8,783 bases of DNA from Bacteroidota bacterium (GTDB lineage: Bacteria > Bacteroidota > Bacteroidia > Bacteroidales > UBA10428). The notes below the pieces were generated by a model. The model worked only from the letters and a program-made list of their open reading frames with translations, ran no database searches and was not told the origin of the DNA. Within the stretch, counting starts at the first letter, position 1. Every line of letters starts with the position of its first letter. The translations under genes were made by a program, and so were the position numbers. The stretch lies in contig JAJUGM010000122.1 of the NCBI GenBank assembly GCA_029268165.1, forward strand, positions 1 through 8,783, in the 5' to 3' direction. Below, piece after piece: positions 1-6,693 of the stretch.

Positions 1-1
1 A

Positions 2-259
2 GAATTTACCCTTTACGAAGATGAAGGGGATAACTACAATTACGAAAAAGGAGCCTATTCAACAATTACCTTCAAATGGAATGATGCTGAGAAAACGCTT
101 ACGATAAGTGAAAGAAAGGGTGATTTTCCCGGTATGCTTATCACACGTAAATTAAATATTATTAAAGTCTCTGCAGGAAAAGGAATCGGTTATGAAATAC
201 AGAAAATTATTGATAAATCAATAATTTATAATGGAAAAGAAATAAAAATTGGATTATGA
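2..259 (+). CDS. GH31 family glycosidase, C-terminal fragment (5' end outside window)
   Basis: An open frame enters from the left edge and ends at TGA 257-259, giving about 85 residues. The fragment starts EFTLYEDEGDNYNYEKGAYS and continues with a beta-rich stretch containing a SERKGDFPGML-like segment. This matches from memory the C-terminal DUF5110 beta-domain of Bacteroidota GH31 enzymes (alpha-xylosidase / alpha-glucosidase type). That domain follows the catalytic barrel, so no catalytic residue is visible here and the substrate cannot be read directly. Next to xylan esterases and a GH3 xylosidase, an alpha-xylosidase or related side-chain-removing role is the best inference. The stop overlaps an in-frame ATG (256-258) of the next reading frame, but the likelier start of the next gene is at 316. 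Family call is fairly secure; substrate is not. Confidence 0.82.
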   Translation, partial: EFTLYEDEGDNYNYEKGAYSTITFKWNDAEKTLTISERKGDFPGMLITRKLNIIKVSAGKGIGYEIQKIIDKSIIYNGKEIKIGL

Positions 260-315
260 CAGGGAAACATCAATTTAACTTAATACTTTTTTTAATAACT
301 AAAGTAAAAACAAAC

Positions 316-1491
316 ATGAAACAAAAACAATTGATTTTTTTAATGGCTATTCAGTTTGTCAGTGCAATATGTTTTGCACAAACTGATAAAACAATAGTCG
401 AGGATTTTAAACCGTCATCTACTAATCAACCGGGTCGCGATTACCCGCAAGTAAATTCCGAAGGTAGGGTTCGTGTAAGGATTTCTGCACCTGAAGCGCA
501 AAGAGTCCAACTGGATATCAGCGCTGTTAAATATGATTTAAGAAGAGACACCGGAGGTTACTGGATAGGCGAATCGGCACCCCAGGATGAAGGGTTTCAT
601 TACTATCAGCTTTGGATTGACGGAGCCGCAGTTCCCGATCCCAATAGTCTTTACTTTTATGGTGCCAGCCGCTGGGGCAGTGGTATTGAAGTTCCTGCCA
701 AAGACCAGGATTTTTATGCATTGAAAAACGTTCCTCACGGACAGGTACGCCAACATCTCTATTTTTCAAAAACAAACAATACCATTCGTCGTTGCTATGT
801 ATATACCCCACCCGAATACGATAAGGATGTCAACAAACGTTACCCTGTACTTTACTTACAGCACGGTGGAGGCGAAGACGAAACAGGATGGTCGAATCAG
901 GGAAAAGTCAATCTGATAATGGACAATTTGATTGCCGAAGGTAAGGCAGTACCATTTATTATTGTCATGGACAATGGCACATGGAGTTGGCCTGCAGGTG
1001 TGCCCCGTCCTAAACCTGGAGAACGTCCAAGCGGGCCATGGCCACCAAAAGGTTGGGCCGATGGGTTTATGAAAACCCTTCTGGAGGATATTATTCCTAT
1101 GATTGACGCCAATTATCGTACGTTGTCTGATCCGGCAAATCGGGCTATGGCTGGACTTTCAATGGGTGGAATGCAAACACGTGCCATCACTATGGCTCAT
1201 CCCGAAATGTTCTCTTATGTAGGAATTTTTAGTGGAGGCAGTATTACCACTGAGGATCTAAACAGTAATCCTGTATTTAAAGAAAAAATAAAGCTTGTAT
1301 TTGTTGGTTATGGAAGTCGTGAACTGGAAAATCGCAGATTCAATTTTGGTGGAGATCCTAAAGAAAATACTGAAGCTATCAAAAATGCCGGAATGAATGC
1401 TCACTTTTACGTTTCTCAAAATACCGCTCACGAATGGCAAAGCTGGCGCAGGTCTTTTTATCAGTTTGCACAGCTTGTGTTTAAAAAATAG
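316..1491 (+). CDS. CE1 esterase A: secreted CBM48-like domain + feruloyl/acetylxylan esterase
   Basis: Predicted 391-residue secreted serine esterase that cleaves feruloyl, acetyl or similar esters from xylan. The start at 316 is preferred over the in-frame ATG at 256 because it gives a clean signal peptide (MKQK, hydrophobic core, C-F-A then Q22); the 256 start would put 20 extra residues, including charged ones, ahead of it. After a conserved EDFKPS..NQPG..YPQVNSEG lead-in (about 29-50) comes a CBM48/E-set-like beta domain (about 50-115), a linker, then the Esterase D-type alpha/beta hydrolase (about 145-388). Visible motifs are YLQHGGGEDETGW (oxyanion region), nucleophile S282 in GLSMGG and H372 in TAHEWQSWR. 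The position usually holding the acid has E336 (GSRE). A 26-residue loop, 222-247, holds 8 Pro and 4 Trp and is absent from the neighbouring paralogs. It is followed immediately by a terminator. Family is secure; acetyl versus feruloyl specificity is open. Confidence 0.9.
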   Translation: MKQKQLIFLMAIQFVSAICFAQTDKTIVEDFKPSSTNQPGRDYPQVNSEGRVRVRISAPEAQRVQLDISAVKYDLRRDTGGYWIGESAPQDEGFHYYQLWIDGAAVPDPNSLYFYGASRWGSGIEVPAKDQDFYALKNVPHGQVRQHLYFSKTNNTIRRCYVYTPPEYDKDVNKRYPVLYLQHGGGEDETGWSNQGKVNLIMDNLIAEGKAVPFIIVMDNGTWSWPAGVPRPKPGERPSGPWPPKGWADGFMKTLLEDIIPMIDANYRTLSDPANRAMAGLSMGGMQTRAITMAHPEMFSYVGIFSGGSITTEDLNSNPVFKEKIKLVFVGYGSRELENRRFNFGGDPKENTEAIKNAGMNAHFYVSQNTAHEWQSWRRSFYQFAQLVFKK

Positions 1492-1517
1492 AAAAGACGC
1501 CATGAATGGCGTCTTTT
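1492..1517 (+). terminator. Rho-independent terminator after CE1 esterase A
   Basis: A perfect inverted repeat begins one base after the stop codon: AAAAGACGCCA (1492-1502), loop TGAA, TGGCGTCTTTT (1507-1517). The 11-bp stem has a GC-rich core flanked by an A run and a T run, as expected of an intrinsic terminator. The A/T symmetry means it could also act on the opposite strand. It separates esterase A from esterase B although both are co-oriented and 76 bp apart, so it may end one transcript or lower expression downstream by partial read-through. Confidence 0.85.
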
Positions 1518-1567
1518 ATAATAACATTAGTAGTTCAATAAAACTGATATAACCAAATCTCATAAAC

Positions 1568-2728
1568 ATGAAAAAGAATATTTTCTTAGTAATAGCATCA
1601 TTATTTTTTTCATTCTCATTTTGTTTAGCTCAAAACGATAAGCCTGTTATTAAAGAAGATTTTAAACCTTCTTCTCTCAATCAACCGGGGCAGGAATACC
1701 CTCAGGTGAACTCTCAGGGCTATGCCCGATTTCGTATTCATGCACCCGAAGCTCAAAGTGTAAAAGTGACTTTAGGTGGTAGAGAAGGGACAACACTTAC
1801 AAAATCGGATGATGGGTACTGGACCGGTACTACCGCTGAACCCCTCGACGAAGGCTTTCATTACTACCATCTAATAGTTGATGGAGGTGTATTCAACGAT
1901 CCTGGCACGTTGAATTTCTATGGCTCGATTCGCTGGGAAAGTGGAATTGAAATACCCGCTTACGATCGGGATTTTTATGCACTTAAGGATGTTCCTCATG
2001 GACGTGTTGAGCAAGTACTTTTCCCTTCTAAAAGCACTAATTCTATTCGCAGGGCTTTTGTATACATTCCACCTGATTATGATAAAGACCAGACCAAACG
2101 CTACCCTGTTCTTTATCTCCAACATGGTTGGGGTGAGGATGAAACAGCATGGAGTAATCAAGGTTATGCTAATCTGATTATGGATAATCTAATTGCTGAA
2201 GGAAAAATTAAACCATTTATTATTGTTATGACTTATGGAATGACAAATGAAGTTAAGTTTGGACAACTCAGAAGTTTTGATATTAAGCCATTCCAAACAG
2301 TTATTGTGGATGAATTAATCCCATATATTGATAAAAACTATCGTACCATTGCTGACCAACTTCATCGTGCCATGGCTGGATTATCAATGGGTAGCATGGA
2401 AACAAAAATGATAACATTGGCCAATACCGATAAATTCTCATATATAGGTCTGTTTAGCGGAGCATCTTTATCAATGGACGATGTGAACAAAATTCCAGGA
2501 TTCAAGGATAAAGTTAAACTTGTTTTTGTAAGCTATGGCAGTAAAGAAATTGACTGGATGGTACAACGTGGAAGAGAATTTACCGGTGGTGATCCTAGAG
2601 AGAATATGGAAGCCTTGAAAAAGGCCGGCATTAATTGTGCTTTTTATATTTCACCCAATACAGCTCATGAATTCTTAAGCTGGAGGAGAAGTTTAAAAGA
2701 GTTTTCATTGTTATTATTTAAAGAATAA
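1568..2728 (+). CDS. CE1 esterase B: secreted CBM48-like domain + esterase
   Basis: 386-residue paralog of esterase A with the same layout. The signal peptide (MKKN, hydrophobic core, C-L-A) has predicted cleavage before Q22. The EDFKPS..NQPG..YPQVNSQG lead-in is followed by a CBM48/E-set-like domain and an alpha/beta hydrolase from about residue 140. Motifs are YLQHGWGEDETAW, nucleophile S273 in GLSMGS, E327 in GSKE at the acid position and H367 in TAHEFLSWRR. The nucleophile elbow ends in Ser where A and D have Gly and C has Ala. The loop after the IIVM strand is short and lacks the Pro/Trp insert of A, which suggests a differently shaped substrate pocket. It lies downstream of a terminator, so it may have its own promoter, but no Bacteroidota -33/-7 pair is obvious in 1518-1567. 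Probable acetylxylan or feruloyl esterase; exact substrate unknown. Confidence 0.9.
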   Translation: MKKNIFLVIASLFFSFSFCLAQNDKPVIKEDFKPSSLNQPGQEYPQVNSQGYARFRIHAPEAQSVKVTLGGREGTTLTKSDDGYWTGTTAEPLDEGFHYYHLIVDGGVFNDPGTLNFYGSIRWESGIEIPAYDRDFYALKDVPHGRVEQVLFPSKSTNSIRRAFVYIPPDYDKDQTKRYPVLYLQHGWGEDETAWSNQGYANLIMDNLIAEGKIKPFIIVMTYGMTNEVKFGQLRSFDIKPFQTVIVDELIPYIDKNYRTIADQLHRAMAGLSMGSMETKMITLANTDKFSYIGLFSGASLSMDDVNKIPGFKDKVKLVFVSYGSKEIDWMVQRGREFTGGDPRENMEALKKAGINCAFYISPNTAHEFLSWRRSLKEFSLLLFKE

Positions 2729-2783
2729 AAAAAATAAAAATACTGAATTAAGAATTAAATCAATTGAGTTATTTTCTATGTTC

Positions 2784-2889
2784 CTCTGTATAACCTCTCT
2801 GTGTTCCTCTTCGCAATACGCTGAGGCGCTCTGTGGTTTAAATAAAAATACCACAGAGGTACACAGAGAAGGCACAGAGATGTCCAGAG
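2784..2889. repeat. Intergenic palindromic repeat of CTCTGTG / CACAGAG units
   Basis: The 184-bp gap between esterase B and the GH3 gene holds CTCTGTG-type units on the left (2784-2790 imperfect, 2797-2803, 2829-2835) and their reverse complement CACAGAG on the right (2852-2858, 2862-2868, 2873-2879, plus degenerate CCAGAG at 2884-2889). The right-hand units are spaced 10-11 bases apart. The centre is a perfect 9-bp hairpin, CTCTGTGGT (2829-2837) / ACCACAGAG (2850-2858), with a 12-base A/T loop. From memory, similar CACAGAG-rich palindromes are scattered between genes in many bacterial genomes. No coding potential and no T run follow the hairpin, so it is not a classical terminator. It could stabilise or attenuate the transcript, or be a non-autonomous repeat. 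Confidence 0.75.
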
Positions 2890-2912
2890 AAATAATAATT
2901 TAACTTAAAAAA

Positions 2913-5504
2913 ATGAAAAACATTATTCTTGTATTAATTGCTTGGATATCAATAAGTCTAAACGGTCAGCAATTGCCGTTTCAAAATCCATCATTAAGCG
3001 TGGATGAACGTGTGAATGACCTGATTTCACGCCTGACCCTTGAAGAAAAGGCCGCCCTGATGTGCGACCAGTCTGAGGCTATTCCCCGTCTGGGAATAAA
3101 AAAATTTAATTGGTGGAGCGAGGCTCTTCATGGTTATGCCAATAACGACAGTGTAACTGTGTTTCCTCAACCTATTGGAATGGCAGCTTCGTTTAACGAT
3201 GAATTAGTTTATAAAATTTTCTCGGCCGTATCAGATGAAGCACGGGCAAAATATCATGAACATCTTCGTCGGGGAGGTGAAAACAAACGTTTCTTAAGTC
3301 TTTCGGTATGGACACCCAATATCAACATATTCCGTGATCCACGCTGGGGACGCGGCCAGGAAACGTATGGTGAAGACCCTTATCTGATGACCCGAATGGG
3401 AGTGTCTGTTGTTAAGGGACTTCAGGGACCAGAAAATTCACAATATCGTAAGGTACTAGCCTGTGCCAAGCATTATGCTGTACACTCAGGTCCTGAATGG
3501 AGTCGCCATGAAATAAATCTCAATAATGTCGACCCCCGCGATTTATACGAAACATATCTTCCTGCTTTTAAAGCTCTTGTGCAGGATGCAGGAGTTAGAC
3601 AAGTAATGTGTGCTTATCATCGTCTTGATGATGAACCATGCTGTGGTAATCGTCGTCTTTTACAACGAATTCTACGCGATGAATGGGGATACAAATATAT
3701 TGTAGTATCTGATTGTGGTGCAGTTACCGATTTCTTTACAAGTCATAAAGTGTCTTCAACCCCAATTCATGCAGCCTCAAAGGCTGTCCTATCAGGTACC
3801 GATGTTGAATGTGTATGGAATAATTATCCCTACAAAGCATTACCCAAAGCAGTGGAAAATGATTTGGTTAAAACAGAAGATATCGACAGAAGTCTTACCC
3901 GTGTATTAAAAGGTCGTTTCGAACTTGGCGATTTCGATCCTGATGATATGGTTACATGGACTAAAATACCATTTTCTGTAATTAACAATGAAGAACATCG
4001 CAATCTTGCACTTGAAATGGCGCGTCAATCTATTGTATTGTTACAGAATAATAATATCTTACCACTCAATAAATCTTCGATTAAGAAAATTGCTGTAATA
4101 GGTCCCAATGCCAATGATGCTGTTATGCTTTGGGGAAACTACAACGGAACTCCTATTCGCACAATAACAATTTTAGAAGGTATTACTTCAAAAGTATCGT
4201 CCGAAAAAATATTATATGATAAGGGATGTGATCTCGTGGAAGATAAGGTTACACAAAGTTATTTTGGCAGTTGCCAGTTTGATGGAAAAAAAGGATTTAA
4301 AGCTACATATTGGAATACCCGAGATTTTTCAGGTGATGTTGTGGCTGTTCAGCAAATTACTGAGCCTGTTAAGATGACAACAGCTGGTCAGCATGAATTT
4401 GCCCCAGGAGTTAAGCTCGAAGGTTTTTCAGCTAAATATGAAACTGAGTTTGTGGCTTCGAAAGATGATGAATTAACATTCAATTATGGTGCTACAGGTT
4501 ATTTTGAGTTGTTTATCAACGATTCTTCTAAAGCAAGGAGCTATAACTGGCGTACACTTCCTTCAAAGGTCAACTTTAAAGTGGAAGCAGGTAAAAAATA
4601 TCGAATCAGAATTCACTTTATACAGCTTAATAACTGGCAGGCTAATATTGAATTTAATTTTGGAAAAGAAAAGGATGTTGATTTTACAGAGCTAATCAAC
4701 AAACTAAAAGGTATTGATGTTGTAGTGTTTGTAGGAGGCTTGTCGGGTAAGCTCGAGGGAGAAGAGATGCCCGTCCATTTTCCTGGTTTTAAGGGTGGCG
4801 ACCGAACAAATATAGAATTACCTTCAGTACAACGTAATTTGCTGAAAATGTTAAAACAAGCAGGAAAAAAGATTGTATTTGTTAACTGTTCAGGTTCAGC
4901 TATTGCTCTGACACCCGAAACAGAAAGCTGCGATGCCATTGTTCAGGCATGGTATGCTGGTGAATTAGGTGGCCAGGCTATTGCCGATGTACTTTTTGGT
5001 GATTACAATCCTTCAGGCAAATTACCGATAACATTTTACAAAAATTCTGACCAGCTGCCCGATTTCGAAAATTATTCAATGAAGGGACGCACCTATCGCT
5101 TTATGAATGATGCATTGTTTCCATTCGGATATGGATTGAGCTATACTACCTTCAAAATTGGTGAGGCCAGAATAAATAAAACTCAGATTGCTACTAACGA
5201 ATCGCTTGAGTTAACCATTCCTGTTACCAATACGGGTAAAAGAGATGGTACTGAGATAGTTCAAGTATATGTACATAAGGTTAATGACACTGACGGACCT
5301 ATTAAAACTTTGAGGGGATTCCAGAGAGTTGAAGTATCGGCTGGTAAAACTGCTAATGCTGTGATAACATTACCCTATTCTTCATTTGAGTTTTATGATC
5401 GAAAGAGTGGAAAGATAACGGTTACTCCTGGAAAATATGAAATTTACTATGGTAACAGCTCTGACAATAAAGACTTGAAAAAGATAGAATTGGCAGTACA
5501 ATAA
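2913..5504 (+). CDS. GH3 glycosidase with PA14 insertion, probable beta-xylosidase
   Basis: 863-residue exported GH3 enzyme predicted to release xylose (or less likely glucose) from non-reducing ends of oligosaccharides. The signal peptide MKNIILVLIAWISISLNG is followed by Q19. Order: N-terminal barrel (about 22-330) with NWWSEALHG (66-74), substrate-binding K186-H187 in AKHYA, and catalytic nucleophile D267 in VVSDCGA; GH3 C-terminal sandwich starting near 371 (QSIVLLQNNNILPL), interrupted by a PA14-like domain (about 458-585, starting GFKATYWN); candidate acid/base Glu in the LEGEE segment (E615, E617, E618); the GKLPITFY motif near 703; and a fibronectin III-like C-terminal domain (about 755-860). 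The WWSEALHG and EPCCGN motifs resemble the xylan 1,4-beta-xylosidase branch, and the esterase neighbours agree. It leads a tightly packed group: the next start is 12 bp downstream. Family is secure; the sugar is inferred. Confidence 0.92.
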   Translation: MKNIILVLIAWISISLNGQQLPFQNPSLSVDERVNDLISRLTLEEKAALMCDQSEAIPRLGIKKFNWWSEALHGYANNDSVTVFPQPIGMAASFNDELVYKIFSAVSDEARAKYHEHLRRGGENKRFLSLSVWTPNINIFRDPRWGRGQETYGEDPYLMTRMGVSVVKGLQGPENSQYRKVLACAKHYAVHSGPEWSRHEINLNNVDPRDLYETYLPAFKALVQDAGVRQVMCAYHRLDDEPCCGNRRLLQRILRDEWGYKYIVVSDCGAVTDFFTSHKVSSTPIHAASKAVLSGTDVECVWNNYPYKALPKAVENDLVKTEDIDRSLTRVLKGRFELGDFDPDDMVTWTKIPFSVINNEEHRNLALEMARQSIVLLQNNNILPLNKSSIKKIAVIGPNANDAVMLWGNYNGTPIRTITILEGITSKVSSEKILYDKGCDLVEDKVTQSYFGSCQFDGKKGFKATYWNTRDFSGDVVAVQQITEPVKMTTAGQHEFAPGVKLEGFSAKYETEFVASKDDELTFNYGATGYFELFINDSSKARSYNWRTLPSKVNFKVEAGKKYRIRIHFIQLNNWQANIEFNFGKEKDVDFTELINKLKGIDVVVFVGGLSGKLEGEEMPVHFPGFKGGDRTNIELPSVQRNLLKMLKQAGKKIVFVNCSGSAIALTPETESCDAIVQAWYAGELGGQAIADVLFGDYNPSGKLPITFYKNSDQLPDFENYSMKGRTYRFMNDALFPFGYGLSYTTFKIGEARINKTQIATNESLELTIPVTNTGKRDGTEIVQVYVHKVNDTDGPIKTLRGFQRVEVSAGKTANAVITLPYSSFEFYDRKSGKITVTPGKYEIYYGNSSDNKDLKKIELAVQ

Positions 5505-5516
5505 AATAAACTAAAT

Positions 5517-6680
5517 ATGCATAAGAAAATAATTATTGCATTATGTGGAGTTGTATACTTTATTAGTTTTGTTATACAGGCTCAAGTTGTTGAGGATTTT
5601 AAACCTTCAACGGTTAATCAATTAGGAAAGCTTTATCCACAGGTTAATTCCGAAGGCATAGTTAGAGTCAGAATTGATGCTCCCCATGCTCATAAGGTTC
5701 AACTCGATATCGGTGGAATAAAATATGACCTTAGAAAGGATTCAAATGGTACATGGATTGGCGAATCTGCTCCGCAGGATGAAGGTTTTCATTACTATCA
5801 GCTTAATATTGATGGTGCATCGGTACCCGATCCTGGCACTATTTATTTTTATGGCGCTGGTCGCTGGGGCAGCGGAATAGAGATACCTGCTCATGATCAG
5901 GAGATATATGCTTTGAAAGATGTACCACACGGAATGGTAAGTGAAGTGATGTATTTTTCCAAAATTACCCAGGCATGGAGACGTTGCTATGTATATACCC
6001 CTCCAGGATATGAGGAAAATCAGAATATCCGATATCCTGTGTTGTATCTTCAACACGGTAGTTTTGAAGATGAAAGCGGCTGGTCGCGTCAGGGTAAAGC
6101 CAATTTAATACTTGATAATCTTATTGCTGAGAATAAGGCCGTTCCCATGATTATTGTTATGGATAATGGTTATGCTTTTAAGCCACAGGAACCGCAAGTG
6201 GTTACTAATCCAACACGCCCGGCAATGGTTTTTGAAGATGTGATGATTCAAGAAATAATTCCTATGATTGATAAACGTTTTCGAACTATTGCCGACAGAG
6301 AACATCGGGCTATAGCAGGATTATCGATGGGAGCAAACCAAACCATGCGTATTATCATGAACAATCTTAATGTTTTTTCAGCCTATGGTGGATTTAGTGG
6401 CACTTCAAATTATCCAAGTTCGGATGAAATTGATCCTGCAACATTCCTGGACGGTAAATTCAGCAGTGGAAAAGAGGTTAATCAAAAAATAAAAGTGTTT
6501 TTTCTTAGTCTGGGCACCAAAGAGCCAAATCCTTTCCTTGGTTCTGTGGGAGCATTTCGTAAAATGCTCGAAAAACAAGGAATAAAATACACTTTTTACG
6601 AATCTCCCGGAACTGCTCATGAATGGCAAACATGGAGAAGATCTTTATATCAATTTGCTCAGCTGATATTTAAAAAATAA
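5517..6680 (+). CDS. CE1 esterase C: secreted CBM48-like domain + esterase
   Basis: 387-residue paralog, closest to esterase A although the GH3 gene and esterase B lie between them. In a 37-residue stretch of the N-terminal domain 31 residues match A by eye, and both end in YQFAQL.FKK. The signal peptide (MHKK, long hydrophobic core, I-Q-A) is followed by Q23. The EDFKPS..NQ lead-in, CBM48/E-set-like domain and alpha/beta hydrolase follow as in A. Motifs are YLQHGSFEDESGW, nucleophile S270 in GLSMGA, E336 in GTKE at the acid position and H368 in TAHEWQTWRR. The loop after IIVMDNG is shorter and lacks the Pro/Trp-rich insert of A. It starts 12 bp after the GH3 stop, so co-translation or co-transcription with the xylosidase is likely. 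Probable feruloyl or acetylxylan esterase. Confidence 0.9.
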   Translation: MHKKIIIALCGVVYFISFVIQAQVVEDFKPSTVNQLGKLYPQVNSEGIVRVRIDAPHAHKVQLDIGGIKYDLRKDSNGTWIGESAPQDEGFHYYQLNIDGASVPDPGTIYFYGAGRWGSGIEIPAHDQEIYALKDVPHGMVSEVMYFSKITQAWRRCYVYTPPGYEENQNIRYPVLYLQHGSFEDESGWSRQGKANLILDNLIAENKAVPMIIVMDNGYAFKPQEPQVVTNPTRPAMVFEDVMIQEIIPMIDKRFRTIADREHRAIAGLSMGANQTMRIIMNNLNVFSAYGGFSGTSNYPSSDEIDPATFLDGKFSSGKEVNQKIKVFFLSLGTKEPNPFLGSVGAFRKMLEKQGIKYTFYESPGTAHEWQTWRRSLYQFAQLIFKK

Positions 6681-6693
6681 ATAAAAGATTAAG

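Noticed and set aside
256..315. ATG at 256 overlapping the GH31 stop (ATGA) as start of esterase A, implying translational coupling
   Set aside because: It would add 20 residues before a good signal peptide that begins at 316; the later start fits an exported enzyme better.
260..315. Bacteroidota-type promoter (TTTG / TAnnTTTG), from TACTTTTT at 284-291
   Set aside because: The -7 match is imperfect and no TTTG lies at the right distance upstream; the other gaps (1518-1567, 2729-2912) also lack a convincing pair.
1920..2177. 85-codon plus-strand open frame inside esterase B
   Set aside because: It is out of frame with a clearly conserved CE1 domain, so it is a chance frame.
2829..2858. 9-bp hairpin as an intrinsic terminator after esterase B
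   Set aside because: No T run follows the stem on the plus strand and the loop is 12 bases of A/T; described as a palindromic repeat instead.
2784..2889. CACAGAG units as a CRISPR array
   Set aside because: Units are only about 7 bases with 3-4-base gaps and face each other as a palindrome; there are no spacers of CRISPR length and no cas genes.
4613..4939. 108-codon minus-strand open frame within the GH3 gene
   Set aside because: It lies wholly antisense to conserved GH3 coding sequence and its translation resembles no family I know; treated as a shadow.
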